Shown: positions 7,723-19,295 of the stretch, in pieces | Layout of the letters: each line of letters starts with the position of its first letter | Position numbering within the stretch: the stretch's first letter is position 1 | Assembly (NCBI RefSeq): GCF_015207705.1 | Contig: NZ_JADEWI010000024.1 | Span: forward strand, 20,552-84,551 | DNA from: Nostoc sp. LEGE 06077 | GTDB taxonomy: Bacteria > Cyanobacteriota > Cyanobacteriia > Cyanobacteriales > Nostocaceae | Length of the DNA: 64,000 nt | Direction: 5' to 3' | The notes under the pieces: model-generated | What the model was told of the DNA's origin: nothing | The model's input: the letters and a program-made list of their open reading frames with translations, nothing else | The model's database searches: none | Made by a program: the position numbers and the translations under genes

Positions 7723-9525
7723 TTAGCTGTTTGATGTTTCAGATTCTGGGGTTGGTAATTTAATATACTTAGCTACCAGCGCCGCTAAAAGTGGTAAATC
7801 CAGAGGTTTCGAGATATATTCATTTACTCCTGATGCTAGACAAGTTTCGCGATCGCCTTTCATCGCTCTTGCCGTTTGAGCAATTACCGGAATCATGCGA
7901 TATTCAGGCTGTTGACGTAGTTGCTGCACCACACTCAGTCCGTTTTCATCTGGTAACTGAATATCGATTAAAATTAATCCGGGTTTTTGCTGTGAAAGAA
8001 TCACCTTCATTTCTGTGGCATTTTTAATCCAAGTTACCTGATAACCCAACCTCTCCAGATAAGTTTGCATCAACTTACCATTAGGTAGATCATCTTCCAC
8101 TAACAAAATGCTGAAGTTAGAACTAGGGGCGACATCTGGAGATACCCCTGAAATATCTTCTGCATCTAATTGAGCTTGTCTATTTTCCTCCACTTCTGTT
8201 ACTGGTCTAACAGGAAGGATAATAGTAAAACGCGAACCACAGTTAACATCTGATTCTACTTCCACAGAACCGCCGTGAATTTCCGCGAGTTTCTTTGTCA
8301 CAACTAAACCCAAACCGGTACCTTCATCACGATTAGTTACAGAGTTAGCAATTTGAAAATAAGGTTGAAAAAGTTGCGCTTGATCTATTTTGGAGATGCC
8401 AATCCCCGTATCCCAAACTGTGAAACTGACAAATTCACCTTGAGGTACAACTTGTAAACCCACCTCACCAGTACAAGTAAACTTAACGGCATTGAAGAGC
8501 AAATTTAACAGCATTTGCTTGAGCCGTAAGGGGTCAGCAACTAAAATTTTTACTGTGGGGTCTAGTTCTATGTGCAGCTTTAAACCTTTGTTAGCCGCTT
8601 TTTCTTTGACTAATGCCAAAACATTCCGACACAGTTCTGGCACATTCACTTCTTCTTGTTGTACTTCTAACTGATTAGCTTCAATTTTCGAGAGGTCTAA
8701 AATATCATTAATCAGAGCTAACAGGTGTTTGCCACTAGACTGAATGATATTTAAATATTCTTGATGACGTTCTTTAGTTGGTTCGTAACCTTGAGCTAAG
8801 AGTAGATGGGTGAAGCCGATAATGGAACTCAAGGGTGTGCGAATTTCATGGCTGGTATTGGCCAGAAATTGATTTTTGAGTTGATTTGTTCTTTCTAGTT
8901 CTTGATTAGAACTACCCATATTTTGAGATCGTTGTTGCCAAGATTGTATTTGTTTAATTTGAGCCAGAGCCTCAGCAAACTGTTGGGTAACTCTGATGAA
9001 TAATTGTGGTTTAAGTTGTATCTGTGATGCTGTAAGCAGTTCACGAGGTGCTTTCGCAATAATTAGCCAGCCAATAATGCCAGAATCACTGGCTAAAGGC
9101 CAAGCACTGGGCGGTTGCTGATTGGCTAAATGCTGCAAATCTTCAATTTCAATTATCTGCGCCAATTTCAACCGCAGTTTTTTGCCTTTTTCCGACATCA
9201 CTTCTAAAACTGGCGATGGAGAAGCGGAAACATAACAAACTTGAGCAAATTTTGTTTGTGGTTGAGACAGTGCGATCGCTACTCTACTATTGTTCAAAGC
9301 AATATCGAGTTCATCGACAACTGTTTGAAAAATATGTGCTTCTGTAGTTTCTATCTGTACAGTAGACGCAAAAGCAGAAAGTAGGTAATCATTCAGGCGA
9401 CTTTGCAACTTGTTCAAGCTGCGCTCTAACCACAACTCCGCACGGAGTTGTTGAATTGTTGCCAACAGTGTTGGCGTTGCATCTACTTGTGAGTTTTGTT
9501 CTGGTAAGCTTGAATACTGCTGCAT
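7723..9525 (-). CDS. Hybrid sensor histidine kinase / response regulator
   Basis: A 600-residue soluble two-component protein. The N-terminal 200 residues form a GAF-like sensory region starting with a coiled segment (TIQQLRAELWLERSLNKLQ). Then comes HisKA with SHEIRTPLSS (phospho-His near residue 226), a HATPase domain with DTGIGI and GTGLGL, and a C-terminal receiver with Asp521 in LILIDIQLP. The intact receiver suggests an internal phosphorelay or phosphate sink. The start is taken as ATG 9525 rather than the TTG two codons upstream; neither has a strong ribosome site. It is divergent from the permease gene with a 190-base shared control region. Signal unknown. Confidence 0.9.
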   Translation of the reverse strand: MQQYSSLPEQNSQVDATPTLLATIQQLRAELWLERSLNKLQSRLNDYLLSAFASTVQIETTEAHIFQTVVDELDIALNNSRVAIALSQPQTKFAQVCYVSASPSPVLEVMSEKGKKLRLKLAQIIEIEDLQHLANQQPPSAWPLASDSGIIGWLIIAKAPRELLTASQIQLKPQLFIRVTQQFAEALAQIKQIQSWQQRSQNMGSSNQELERTNQLKNQFLANTSHEIRTPLSSIIGFTHLLLAQGYEPTKERHQEYLNIIQSSGKHLLALINDILDLSKIEANQLEVQQEEVNVPELCRNVLALVKEKAANKGLKLHIELDPTVKILVADPLRLKQMLLNLLFNAVKFTCTGEVGLQVVPQGEFVSFTVWDTGIGISKIDQAQLFQPYFQIANSVTNRDEGTGLGLVVTKKLAEIHGGSVEVESDVNCGSRFTIILPVRPVTEVEENRQAQLDAEDISGVSPDVAPSSNFSILLVEDDLPNGKLMQTYLERLGYQVTWIKNATEMKVILSQQKPGLILIDIQLPDENGLSVVQQLRQQPEYRMIPVIAQTARAMKGDRETCLASGVNEYISKPLDLPLLAALVAKYIKLPTPESETSNS

Positions 9526-9715
9526 GGTCAACTAGACCGCTGAACAAGTTTAGCCTGGCGCAAAATTGCGAACAAGATTCTATGTATATTAGCTCACAAA
9601 TCTTTATTGTTCACAAACTCTAACTTTTACTGTTTATGGTAACAGACGTAACAATAGTTTTTGCATAAATCACTCAAATCAAATTTCTTGAGATTAACTT
9701 ATTTGCTTAAAAATC

Positions 9716-10582
9716 ATGGATACACAAGTTATACAACTGATTGTCAATGGTATTGCTTTAGGAAGCATTATTGCTCTAGCTGCTGTTGGTCTAACTCTTA
9801 CCTACGGGATTTTACGGTTATCTAACTTTGCTCATGGTGATTTTCTGACTTTAGGCGCTTACTTGACTTTGTTGGTAAATACCGCTGGGGTAAATATCTG
9901 GCTATCAATGATTTTGGCAGTGGTCGGAACAGTAGCGGCAATGCTGTTATCAGAGAAGTTGTTGTGGTCAAAAATGCGCTTGATTCGTGCTACTTCTACA
10001 ACACTGATTATTATTTCGATTGGTTTAGCCTTATTCCTCCGCAATGGCATTATTTTGCTTTGGGGTGGCAAAAACCAAAATTACAATGTTCCTGTAACCT
10101 CTGCTTGGGATTTTTTTGGTGTCAAAGTCCCACAAAATCAATTGTTGGTATTAGGTCTAGCAGTGTTAGCAATTGTCGGACTGCATTACCTCCTGCAAAA
10201 TACGAAAATTGGGAAAGCAATGCGAGCCGTAGCAGATGATCTAGATTTAGCCAGAGTTTCGGGAATCAACGTTGAGCAAGTTATTCTTTGGACTTGGCTG
10301 ATTGCTGGAACACTCACTTCTTTGGGTGGCAGTATGTACGGTTTAATTACAGCAGTGCGCCCAAATATGGGATGGTTTTTAATTTTGCCTTTGTTTGCTT
10401 CGGTAATTTTAGGGGGAATTGGTAATCCCTACGGAGCGATCGCTGCAGCCTTTATCATTGGTATTGCACAGGAAGTTAGCACTATTTGGCTGGGTTCTCA
10501 GTATAAACAAGGTATTGCCTTGCTGATGATGATTTTGGTGCTGCTCATCCGTCCTAAAGGTTTATTTAAAGGCACGATTTGA
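9716..10582 (+). CDS. natD: Branched-chain/neutral amino-acid ABC transporter permease (LivH/NatD type)
   Basis: A 288-residue inner-membrane permease with about eight hydrophobic segments. The start, QLIVNGIALGSIIALAAVGL, is the typical LivH opening, and AMRAVADDLDLARVSGIN is the cytoplasmic loop that contacts the ATPase. In cyanobacteria the closest functional match is NatD, one of the two permeases of the N-I neutral amino-acid importer (NatABCDE); that choice is from recall. The binding protein, second permease and ATPases are not adjacent, which fits the scattered nat genes of Nostoc. psaX lies convergent just downstream. Confidence 0.85.
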   Translation: MDTQVIQLIVNGIALGSIIALAAVGLTLTYGILRLSNFAHGDFLTLGAYLTLLVNTAGVNIWLSMILAVVGTVAAMLLSEKLLWSKMRLIRATSTTLIIISIGLALFLRNGIILLWGGKNQNYNVPVTSAWDFFGVKVPQNQLLVLGLAVLAIVGLHYLLQNTKIGKAMRAVADDLDLARVSGINVEQVILWTWLIAGTLTSLGGSMYGLITAVRPNMGWFLILPLFASVILGGIGNPYGAIAAAFIIGIAQEVSTIWLGSQYKQGIALLMMILVLLIRPKGLFKGTI

Positions 10583-10603
10583 GCAGCACCAGCCCACTTC
10601 TAA

Positions 10604-10741
10604 CTATTGAATGATGTTGAAGTAGTAAGCTGCTACCAAGAAGTTAACACCTAAAAGCAGCAATGCCCAAGCTGTACGAAATGGGTAGGGTGGTTTTGCT
10701 CCAGTGTTAGCAACTGCGGAATTCTTGCTTTGAGTAGCCAT
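10604..10741 (-). CDS. psaX: Photosystem I subunit PsaX
   Basis: A 45-residue single-helix thylakoid protein of photosystem I. The reading frame starts MATQSKNSAVANTGAKPP and contains PFRTAWALLLLGVNFL and VAAYYFNIIQ, matching what I recall of Nostoc and Thermosynechococcus PsaX, where the helix ends in NFLVAAYYF. A strong AGGAGAA site lies six bases before the ATG. PsaX binds a chlorophyll and carotenoid at the edge of the PsaA/PsaB core and is present only in some cyanobacteria. The gene is monocistronic, convergent with natD, with 21 bases between the stops. Confidence 0.93.
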   Translation of the reverse strand: MATQSKNSAVANTGAKPPYPFRTAWALLLLGVNFLVAAYYFNIIQ

Positions 10742-10866
10742 AGAGGGTTCTCCTAAATGTCATGACTTTTTCAGAAATACCAAATAGCTGCACCAATTAG
10801 CCATATTCGTTAAAAATATTTGTCTAGCGAGGGCTGAGTCCTAAGTTAAGATTCACACTTTATATT

Positions 10867-11790
10867 TCAGACTTCAGACTTCACACTTGTTTCTTCTCCT
10901 GCATGGTAAGAACTGCGAACCAGCGGCCCGGAACGGACATGGCTGAATCCCATTTTCCATCCTAGGCTGGCAAGCTGATCAAATTCCGCTGGAGTCCAGT
11001 ATTTTTGTACGGGCAGATGATCTAAAGAAGGACGCATATACTGGCCAATAGTTAAGCGATCGCATCCTACAGTTCTTAAATCTGCCATTGCTTCAATGAC
11101 TTCTTCTATTGTCTCTCCATGTCCCAGCATTAAACCAGATTTGGTGGGAATAGTCGGGTCAATTTCTTTAACTATAGCCAAGACTCGCAGCGAGCGATCG
11201 TATTTTGCCCCCCGACGTACTCGGCCTGTTAATCTTTGGACTGTCTCAATATTGTGATTAAAGCAAGCTGGTTTAGCCGAGACAATCAGCGCAATTCGTT
11301 GGCGCTGTCCTGCTTCTGCAACGCCCGCACCACCCCAAAAATCAGGTGTCAATACTTCAATCTGAGTTTCTGGGTTTAACTGCCTGATAGTTGCCATTGT
11401 TTTGACAAAGTGTTCTGCACCTTGGTCTGGCAAATCATCCCGCGCCACAGAAGTCAAAACCACATAACGTAAGCCTAAAAGTTGCACAGACTCTGCTACC
11501 TTTTGTGATTCTTCTAAGTCAAGTGGCATTGGTGCATGACCTTTATCAACTTGACAAAAAGCACACGCGCGGGTGCAGGTTGGCCCCATGAGTAAGAAAG
11601 TCGCCGTTTTTTGGGCATAGCACTCTCTCCGGTTCGGGCAACGTCCTTCTTCGCAAATTGTGTGAATTTGGCGCTGTTTAATAATGCGTTGTACAGTAGA
11701 AATTTCGCTGGCTTTGCCAATAGAGCGCCGTAACCAGCTAGGCATGGCTATGATTTCTGACTTAAATTCGGCTGGTTGTAAAGGAGTCAT
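10867..11790 (-). CDS. lipA: Lipoyl synthase
   Basis: Radical SAM enzyme that inserts two sulfurs into protein-bound octanoyl chains, making lipoyl groups for 2-oxoacid dehydrogenases and the glycine cleavage system. Both iron-sulfur sites are visible: the auxiliary cluster Cys46, Cys51 and Cys57 ([10 protein letters not shown]) and the radical SAM CxxxCxxC at Cys72, Cys76 and Cys79 (CTRACAFC). The C-terminal RSSYHAGE contains the conserved RSSYHA ligand serine. At 307 residues it is of normal length. Cyanobacteria often have two lipA paralogues; which this is cannot be told here. It is a single leftward gene. Confidence 0.96.
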   Translation of the reverse strand: MTPLQPAEFKSEIIAMPSWLRRSIGKASEISTVQRIIKQRQIHTICEEGRCPNRRECYAQKTATFLLMGPTCTRACAFCQVDKGHAPMPLDLEESQKVAESVQLLGLRYVVLTSVARDDLPDQGAEHFVKTMATIRQLNPETQIEVLTPDFWGGAGVAEAGQRQRIALIVSAKPACFNHNIETVQRLTGRVRRGAKYDRSLRVLAIVKEIDPTIPTKSGLMLGHGETIEEVIEAMADLRTVGCDRLTIGQYMRPSLDHLPVQKYWTPAEFDQLASLGWKMGFSHVRSGPLVRSSYHAGEETSVKSEV

Positions 11791-12132
11791 AAATCCCAGA
11801 TAAATTCAAAGATAACGTGAGGTAGTTTTCTCTCGATTCAGGCGGACACAGAAAGTTTATGGATAAGGGGGTGAGCAATGTAAATGAGTAAAACCCTGAT
11901 ACCCAACTTAAACAATTAACCGTTGTGCGTAAGTCCTGAAGCCTTAAATATCACCATGACACAAACTACTGAGAGTACGAATACAAGTTTTCCAAAACAC
12001 TGTCAACAAAGCTATTTATACCGAAATATACTATCCCCCAATCCATAAAAAATTTAGATATAGTGGGATGACTCTCAAGGTCAAGCGGCATAGCCGTGAT
12101 TAAACTTAAATTTTCTGTTAGAGAAATCAGTC
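11791..12132. other. Intergenic region between lipA and the response regulator
   Basis: About 340 bases between divergent genes, so it holds both promoters. A 30-codon frame from an ATG at 11956 has no ribosome site and no family resemblance. I see no hairpin or repeat of note. Confidence 0.4.
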
Positions 12133-12795
12133 GTGGCCAGTAACAAAATTTTAGTTATCGATGACACTACAGTTGTCAGGGTAAAAGTACGAGAAATGTT
12201 ACCTCCAGGTAACTTTGATGTATTAGAAGCTAAAGACGGGTTAGAAGGGTTAAATTTTATCCGTCAAGAAAAACTCAGCTTGATCATGCTAGATTTCCTG
12301 CTACCGAAAATGAGTGGTTGGGAAGTTTTTCAACAAATTCAAGCCCAGCCTGAGTTAAGAAAAATTCCCTTAGTGATCATGTCTGGTCGCAAGGAAGAAG
12401 TTACCGAAAAACTCCCAGAACCATTTGAATACTTTGATTTTCTGGGCAAACCATTTGATAAAAAGCAATTGATTGATGCGATTAAATCAGCGATGGCTAA
12501 GGCCAAGCTACCGCGTCAAGAACCAGTTTTGGTAGGAGCAGTTGCTGCGAAAAATGGTGCTAGTACTGCCACTAGTGTAAATACAAGCAGTACAAGTGCG
12601 ATCGCCGATCACGACACAATCACCGCAGTTGGTGTTGATAAGTCTCCATTACCAACAACATCTAATGTTGAAACAGCCTCCTTAGCAGAAATTAAAGCGC
12701 TGAATGAGAAAGTAGTGCAAATGCAAGCTGAGATAGATGGATTGAAAAAACAGTTAGCTCAGGTAGTAACATTTATTAAACAGAAAATCAAGTAA
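12133..12795 (+). CDS. Single-domain response regulator with coiled-coil tail
   Basis: A 220-residue protein with a CheY-like receiver (residues 1-125) and a tail that is Ser/Thr/Ala-rich, ending in a predicted coiled coil (LAEIKALNEKVVQMQAEIDG). The phosphoacceptor is Asp54 in IMLDFLLPKMSGW; the conserved Lys106 lies in FLGKPFD and the acidic pair in VIDD. No DNA-binding output domain is present, so it likely works by protein contact, with the coiled coil mediating dimers or partner binding (inference). Start is a GTG. No kinase is adjacent on the same strand, though the giant kinase lies 580 bases downstream. Confidence 0.88.
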   Translation: MASNKILVIDDTTVVRVKVREMLPPGNFDVLEAKDGLEGLNFIRQEKLSLIMLDFLLPKMSGWEVFQQIQAQPELRKIPLVIMSGRKEEVTEKLPEPFEYFDFLGKPFDKKQLIDAIKSAMAKAKLPRQEPVLVGAVAAKNGASTATSVNTSSTSAIADHDTITAVGVDKSPLPTTSNVETASLAEIKALNEKVVQMQAEIDGLKKQLAQVVTFIKQKIK

Positions 12796-13378
12796 AATTC
12801 CAACTTACTTTTATCTCTGTTGCATTTAGTAATTTGTTGTCAAAATTCACATTCAAGTTGGGTTTAGAGAGTAATCTTTTCATTTATTCTAGTTAAAACC
12901 TAGGATAAATACTACCAATGAGTCAATTTTCTAGAAAGTAATAACATTACTAGTAGTCAATGATTAGGAGTCTTAATTTAGTAGAGATATTAAACTACAA
13001 TATCTCTACTAAATTATATTATTTATAGCCAATAATTTATTTTCTGTTAGTTCACTTTCAGCTTAAATACTTCATATATTTCCTCTCGACATAGATAAAA
13101 ATTACATAAGTCTTGAAATATACAAGAACAATTTTTTATAAAGTTTTATAGTATTTCCAATTCCGGTAAGGTATAAAATCACTCTTCTCCAGCCATCCTT
13201 TTGGAAAGCGGTATATATTAAGTGCTTGAGAATTGCTATATTAATATTTTATATATTTATTGCACTGCCCATATTTTTTATAATTAATTTAAACAGAAAT
13301 TTAGGGTTAATAATGATATTAGTAATTTATTTATGGGAATACTGAAACAATAGTATTTAGAACTAGGCATAAGCTGAG
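12796..13378. other. AT-rich intergenic region upstream of the giant kinase
   Basis: About 580 very AT-rich bases between two rightward genes. The only clear structure is the 18-bp perfect inverted repeat at 12974-13016, annotated separately. The rest shows short A/T tracts and no protein-like frame. It probably holds the promoter of the 1872-residue kinase. Confidence 0.45.
12974..13016. repeat. Perfect 18-bp inverted repeat with 7-base loop
   Basis: Bases 12974-12991 are exactly complementary to 12999-13016, with loop AAACTAC. The stem is AT-rich (core AGTAGAGATATT) and no T-run follows directly, so it is not a classic terminator. It could be a transcript-processing hairpin, a decayed mobile-element tip or a protein-binding site. 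It is about 180 bases past the response-regulator stop. Confidence 0.85.
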
Positions 13379-16300
13379 ATGTTAACAGTATCAGACACGA
13401 TATATCCTATAGTTGGCTATCAAATTACTGAGCAAATATACTCTGGTAGCAAAACCCTAGTTTATCGTGGTTTTAGAGAACAAGACCACAAAGCTGTTAT
13501 TCTCAAACTGATGCGAAATGAATATCCGACTTTTACTGAAATTGCTCAATTTCGTAATCAATACACTATTACTCAAAATCTTGAAATTACTGGAATAGTC
13601 AAACCCTATAGCCTAGAAAACTACCGCAATGGCTATATTTTGATTATGGAAGATTTTGGTGGTATATCTCTCAAAGAATGGCGGTTAGAAAAATATGCAA
13701 TTGGTGAAAATTTTCTGTCCCTAAATGACTTTTTTCATATTTCTATTAAAGTCACAACAACTTTAGAGCTACTCCATCGTCATCGCATTATTCATAAAGA
13801 CATCAAACCGGCAAATATTTTGATTCACCCAATAACAGGAGAACTCAAACTGATTGACTTTAGTATCTCTACACTTTTACCCAAAGAAATTCAATCAGTT
13901 ACTAATCCTAATATCTTAGAAGGCACTTTAGCTTATATTTCTCCCGAACAAACAGGACGGATGAATCGAGGTATTGACTACCGTAGCGATTTTTATTCTT
14001 TGGGGATAACTTTTTTTGAACTACTGACTGGAAATTTACCATTCATCAGTTCTGAACCAATGGAGCTAGTTTATTCTCATATTGCTAAAGAGTCACCAAA
14101 ACCAGATGCTATTAACTCTAATATTCCATCAATTCTCTCTGATATTGTTTATAAATTAATTGCTAAAAATGCCGAAGACCGTTATCAGAGCGCTCACGGA
14201 CTGAGACATGACTTAGAAATATGTCAAAAGCAATGGCAAGAGACTGGAAGTATTTTACCTTTTGAACTAGCACAGAAGGATATATCTAGTCAATTTGTTA
14301 TTCCAGAAAAACTTTATGGACGACAACGCGAAGTCGAAACTTTACTAAGTACTTTTGAGCGGGTGGCTAGTCATCAAACAGAAGTTATTTTAGTCACAGG
14401 TTCTTCTGGTATTGGTAAAACTGCTGTAATTAATGAAATTCATAAACCTATTATTCGGCAACGTAGTTATTTTATTAAAGGTAAATTTGATCAATTTCAA
14501 CGTGACATACCATTATCAGCTTTAATTCAAGCATTACGAAATCTAATTGGGCAATTATTAGCAGAAAATGATGTCCATATCCAACAGTGGAAAGACAATA
14601 TTTTGTCAGTATTAGGAACACAAAGCCAGATAATAATTGATGTGATTCCTGAATTGGAAAAAATTATTGGTAAACAACCACAGATTGTAGAACTATCTGG
14701 CAGTGCAACTCAAAATCGCTTTAACTTATTATTTAAAAGATTTATCCAAGTTTTCACTACAAAAGACCATCCTCTAGTCATATTTCTCGATGATTTACAA
14801 TGGGCAGATCATGCTTCTTTAAAATTTATTCAATTATTAATAAGCTCTAATACATCTTCTGCTATTGTAAGTGAAACAAATAACTCAGTCCAAACTCCAG
14901 GCAATATATTACTAATTGGTGCATATAGGGATAATGAAATATCTAATATACATCCTTTATTTTTAACATTAAATGAAATTAGTGACTCTGGAACTAAAAT
15001 TAATCAAATTCAACTTTTACCATTAAATCAGTCTAGTTTAAACTATTTGATTGCTGATACACTTTGCTGTTCTGAGTTATTAGCTATACCTTTAACACAA
15101 ATGGTTTTTGCTAAAACTCAGGGCAATCCCTTTTTTGCTACGCAATTTCTTAAGGGATTATATGACGAAGGACTCATAACACTAAATTTTGAATTGGGAT
15201 ATTGGCAATATGATCTAGCAAAAATTAAAAATCTCACATTTACAGATGATGTTGTAGAGTTTATGGCAATTCAAATAGCAAAACTGCCACAAAATACGCA
15301 AAATATTTTACAGCTTGCGGCTTGTATTAGTAATGAATTTGACTTAAAAACTCTATCTATCGTATGTGAAAAATCTGTGATGGATACGGCATCAGATTTA
15401 TGGCCATCATTAATTGAAGGTCTAATTATACCTCAAAATAATGGATCTATTTCTTTGTCAGATGATGATTATTCTAAATTAGATAGTATTAATAATCATC
15501 CTGTAAATCAAACACCGATTAATTATCAACTACCTAAATATAAATTTGTTCATGACCGTGTACAGCAAGCAGCTTATTCTTTAATTAACAAAGACCAAAA
15601 GAAATTAACTCATCTCAAAATTGGATTACTTTTATTAAGTAATATCCCAATAGCAGAAAGAGAAGAAAAGATTTTTGAATTGGTTAATCAGCTGAATATA
15701 GCAGTAGAATTTATTACCCAACAGACTCAGCGTAGTGAACTGGCCGTCATGAATTTGGCTGCTGGACGTAAAGCTTTAGCTTCAACAGCTTATTCAGCAG
15801 CATTTAAATATTTGAATGCAGGTATTAGCCTACTGACAGATAATAGCTGGGATACTGAATATGAATTGACTTTAGGTCTGTATGAGACAGCAGCAGAAGT
15901 AGCATATCTCAATGGAGATTTTGCCCAAACAGAGAAACTTGTGCAAATAGTTTTGCTCAAGGCTAAAAATATCTTGGATAAAGTCAAGGTAATTGACATT
16001 ACTATTCAGGCATCTGGAGCGCAAAATAAAGCACGAGAAGGTGTCAAAGCTGGACTAGATTTTTTAAAATTGTTTGGCGTTGAATTTCCAGAATATCCTA
16101 GCCAGTTGGATGTTCAAAAAGCAATGGATGAAACAGATAAATATTTTATTAATAGGGACATTGAAAGTTTAATATATTTGCCAAATATGAAAGATGCAGA
16201 AGCACTGGCAATCATGCATATTTTATCTAGTGTTATTGCTTTTGCCTACACTGTAATTCCTGAACTTTTTCCGCTGATGGTTTTGCAACAGATAAATTTA

Positions 16301-18997
16301 TCTATAGAGTATGGTAACTCTTCCTTCTCTACATATGCGTATGTTTGCTATGGACTAATACTCTGTGGATTAGTTGAAGATATTGAGTCTGGCTATAAAT
16401 TTGGTAAATTAGCCACAAGCTTATTATCAAAATTAAATAATAAAGAAATGAGGGCTAAAGTTACTCAGACATTTAACGCCCATATTAAACATTGGCAAGA
16501 TCCTGTTAGTGAATCTTTGAAGCCTCTTCTAGAAGCTTACTCTGCTGGTTTAGAAGTGGGAGATCTGGAATTTGCGGCCTATTCCTTAAAAGCATCCTGC
16601 TATATTGCCTATTTTAGTGGTAAAACACTAATTTCTCTGGAAAGGGAAATGGCAAATTACAGTTATGCCTCTCAGCAGATAAAACAAGATCGGGTATTTT
16701 ACTGGATTGAAATTTATCGACAGACTGTTTTAAATTTAAAAGATAATGTTCAAAACCCTTGTTATTTAATTGGTAATGCTTACAATGAAGAAAAATTAGT
16801 TCCTCTTCATTTACAAGCTAACGATATAAATGCTCTTTTCTATTTATATTTATGCAAACTACATCTATGTTTTTTACTAGCAGAATATACTGAAGCTGTT
16901 AACTATGCCATATATGCGGAACAGTATTTAAGTGGGGGAATTGGTCAATTTGCTTTTCCGCAATTTTTCTTTTATGATTCTCTTGCTTGGTTAGCTGTAT
17001 ATCATAATTCTGAGGCATCTAAACAAGCCGAAATATTGATTAAAGTTTTAGCTAATCAGGCAAAAATGTGGAGATGGTCACTGAGCGCTCCCAAAAATTA
17101 TTTAAATAAATTTTATTTAGTAGAAGCGGAAAAATGTCGAATATTAAACCAGTATCTGGAAGCAATAGATTATTACGATCGCGCTATTTATCTGGCTAAA
17201 GAAAATGAGTTTATCCATGAAGAAGCTTTAGCTAATGAATTAGCCGCTAATTTTTACTTGCTTTGGGCTAAAGAAAAGATTGCCAAACCTTACTTGATTG
17301 ATGCTTATTATGGCTATGTGCGCTGGGGAGCATTAACTAAAGCCCAAGATTTGCAAAAACGCCATCCTTATTTACTCGCTACTATTATCCAAGAAGAAAA
17401 ACTAAGCCAAGATTTCAAACAACATAACCAAGCAGAGTTGTGCATATCTTTAACTCATAATATGCAGACTTCTCTCAGCAGTAATGAAACTGTTGTTAGT
17501 TCTAATACGAGTATTTCAGATATGCTAGATTTAGCATCTGTTATTAAAGCTTCGCAAGCGCTGTCAGGTGAAATTAATCTTGAAGATTTGCTCTCTACTC
17601 TCATGACAGTTGTTATGGAAAATGCAGGTGCTTCTAAATGTGTTTTAGTTTTGAATAAAGATGATAATTCAGGGTTTACTGTCAGCGCTATCAGCTATAT
17701 TGGCAGTTCAACAAATGTCCATACAGAGTTTCCCTCAATTTCTTTGGACTTGTGCAATGATGTTCCAATTGCTGTAATCAACTATGTTAAACGTAGCCGA
17801 GAAATATTAGTAATTGATGATGCGATCGCTCAAGCATTTCTAGGAACAGACACATATATTTTGCGTGAACAACCCAAGAGTCTGTTATGTATTCCCATGA
17901 TTAATCAAAATCAATTGGTTGGAATACTGTATTTAGAAAACAATCTGGCTACAGGTGCTTTTACTAGCGATCGCTTAAAAATTCTCAATCTCTTAACCAG
18001 CCAAGCTACAATTTCTCTTGAGAATGCTACTCTCTATGAGAATTTAAACCGAACTAAACAGCAATTAGAAGAATATAATCATAATTTAGAGGAGAAAGTT
18101 GCAACAAGGACAATCGAACTCAAAGATAAAAATAAAATTTTGCAACAAGCATTACAGGAGTTACAGAGGACTCAAGCACAGTTAATTCAAAGTGAAAAAA
18201 TGTCTTCTTTAGGTCAAATGGTAGCAGGTATTGCCCATGAAATTAATAATCCCATCAATTTTATTCATGGCAATCTTGTTCACACCAGTGAATATATTAA
18301 TGATTTACTAAAATTAGTGGCTTTATATCAACAAGAATATCCACATCCTACAGAGATTATTACTGAGAAATCTGAAGAAATAGATTTTGATTTCTTAATA
18401 GATGATTTACCTAAAACTATCGATTCTATGAAAATTGGTAGTTCACGTATTCGTGATATTATTTTGGGTTTACGTAACTTTTCACGCTTAGATGAATCGG
18501 AAATGAAACCTGTAAATATTCATGAAGGTATCGATAATACTTTAATGATTTTACAGCATCAATTCAAAGAAAAAAGTCACTTACCTGAGATTAAGGTAAT
18601 TAAAGAATATGCAGATTTACCAGAGGTCAACTGTTATGCAGGTCAACTTAATCAAGTTTTTATGAACATTCTGAGTAATGCGATCGATGTTTTAGAAGGC
18701 AGCTTTGGAAATAATCAAAATCAGCCAAAGAATGAGCATCCGCAAATCAAAATTTGTACGGAACTAGCAGACTCTCATACTATCAGAATTAAAATTGCTG
18801 ATAATGGTAGCGGCATACCAGAAACTATTCGGCAAAAAATATTTGACCCATTTTTTACAACTAAAGCAGTGGGAAGCGGTACTGGGTTGGGTTTATCAAT
18901 TAGCTATCAGATTGTAGTTGATAAACATCAGGGCAATTTATTTTTTAATTCTGAATTAGGGCAAGGAACTGAGTTTGTGATTGAAATACCTAGGTGA
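13379..18997 (+). CDS. Ser/Thr kinase - ATPase - GAF - histidine kinase hybrid (HstK-like)
   Basis: A 1872-residue cytoplasmic signalling protein of a type amplified in Nostoc. Order: Ser/Thr kinase (about 10-285) with catalytic loop [10 protein letters not shown] (Asp141) and DFS at 160-162 in place of DFG; an AAA/STAND-like ATPase with Walker A GSSGIGKT from residue 341 and Walker B-like [11 protein letters not shown]; a long alpha-helical, TPR-like region (about 650-1350); a GAF domain (about 1387-1540); a coiled coil; HisKA with [10 protein letters not shown] (phospho-His 1620); and HATPase with DNGSGIP (from 1808) and [12 protein letters not shown] for HRD and DFS for DFG are, from recall, common in this family, so activity is not excluded. 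No receiver domain is attached. The kinase core is strikingly like that of the gene at 52275. Ligand unknown. Confidence 0.93.
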   Translation: MLTVSDTIYPIVGYQITEQIYSGSKTLVYRGFREQDHKAVILKLMRNEYPTFTEIAQFRNQYTITQNLEITGIVKPYSLENYRNGYILIMEDFGGISLKEWRLEKYAIGENFLSLNDFFHISIKVTTTLELLHRHRIIHKDIKPANILIHPITGELKLIDFSISTLLPKEIQSVTNPNILEGTLAYISPEQTGRMNRGIDYRSDFYSLGITFFELLTGNLPFISSEPMELVYSHIAKESPKPDAINSNIPSILSDIVYKLIAKNAEDRYQSAHGLRHDLEICQKQWQETGSILPFELAQKDISSQFVIPEKLYGRQREVETLLSTFERVASHQTEVILVTGSSGIGKTAVINEIHKPIIRQRSYFIKGKFDQFQRDIPLSALIQALRNLIGQLLAENDVHIQQWKDNILSVLGTQSQIIIDVIPELEKIIGKQPQIVELSGSATQNRFNLLFKRFIQVFTTKDHPLVIFLDDLQWADHASLKFIQLLISSNTSSAIVSETNNSVQTPGNILLIGAYRDNEISNIHPLFLTLNEISDSGTKINQIQLLPLNQSSLNYLIADTLCCSELLAIPLTQMVFAKTQGNPFFATQFLKGLYDEGLITLNFELGYWQYDLAKIKNLTFTDDVVEFMAIQIAKLPQNTQNILQLAACISNEFDLKTLSIVCEKSVMDTASDLWPSLIEGLIIPQNNGSISLSDDDYSKLDSINNHPVNQTPINYQLPKYKFVHDRVQQAAYSLINKDQKKLTHLKIGLLLLSNIPIAEREEKIFELVNQLNIAVEFITQQTQRSELAVMNLAAGRKALASTAYSAAFKYLNAGISLLTDNSWDTEYELTLGLYETAAEVAYLNGDFAQTEKLVQIVLLKAKNILDKVKVIDITIQASGAQNKAREGVKAGLDFLKLFGVEFPEYPSQLDVQKAMDETDKYFINRDIESLIYLPNMKDAEALAIMHILSSVIAFAYTVIPELFPLMVLQQINLSIEYGNSSFSTYAYVCYGLILCGLVEDIESGYKFGKLATSLLSKLNNKEMRAKVTQTFNAHIKHWQDPVSESLKPLLEAYSAGLEVGDLEFAAYSLKASCYIAYFSGKTLISLEREMANYSYASQQIKQDRVFYWIEIYRQTVLNLKDNVQNPCYLIGNAYNEEKLVPLHLQANDINALFYLYLCKLHLCFLLAEYTEAVNYAIYAEQYLSGGIGQFAFPQFFFYDSLAWLAVYHNSEASKQAEILIKVLANQAKMWRWSLSAPKNYLNKFYLVEAEKCRILNQYLEAIDYYDRAIYLAKENEFIHEEALANELAANFYLLWAKEKIAKPYLIDAYYGYVRWGALTKAQDLQKRHPYLLATIIQEEKLSQDFKQHNQAELCISLTHNMQTSLSSNETVVSSNTSISDMLDLASVIKASQALSGEINLEDLLSTLMTVVMENAGASKCVLVLNKDDNSGFTVSAISYIGSSTNVHTEFPSISLDLCNDVPIAVINYVKRSREILVIDDAIAQAFLGTDTYILREQPKSLLCIPMINQNQLVGILYLENNLATGAFTSDRLKILNLLTSQATISLENATLYENLNRTKQQLEEYNHNLEEKVATRTIELKDKNKILQQALQELQRTQAQLIQSEKMSSLGQMVAGIAHEINNPINFIHGNLVHTSEYINDLLKLVALYQQEYPHPTEIITEKSEEIDFDFLIDDLPKTIDSMKIGSSRIRDIILGLRNFSRLDESEMKPVNIHEGIDNTLMILQHQFKEKSHLPEIKVIKEYADLPEVNCYAGQLNQVFMNILSNAIDVLEGSFGNNQNQPKNEHPQIKICTELADSHTIRIKIADNGSGIPETIRQKIFDPFFTTKAVGSGTGLGLSISYQIVVDKHQGNLFFNSELGQGTEFVIEIPR

Positions 18998-19295
18998 TAG
19001 ATTTTTTCCTGACAATACAGAGCTTAAATTATAAATTTAATATGTACTAAATTAGCTAAAACTATTCTTGATTTTTTAGGAATTAACCCGGAAAAACTGT
19101 TGAATTGCCTCAAGAGCAAACTGCCTAAAGATTAACAAATTAGTTACAATAATTAAAGAAACTCAAAATGACCTGATTGATTAAACCAAATGATCAGCCT
19201 ATTTTGGGGATCAATTGGTCGTCGATGTGGTTTAAGATATAGTAAATGTCTTAATTTTTTATAAAGCTTAATAATCATTCATAGGCAAAAGCTCA

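Noticed and set aside
11956..12050. 30-codon frame starting MTQTTEST
   Set aside because: No ribosome site, no resemblance, located in a divergent promoter region.
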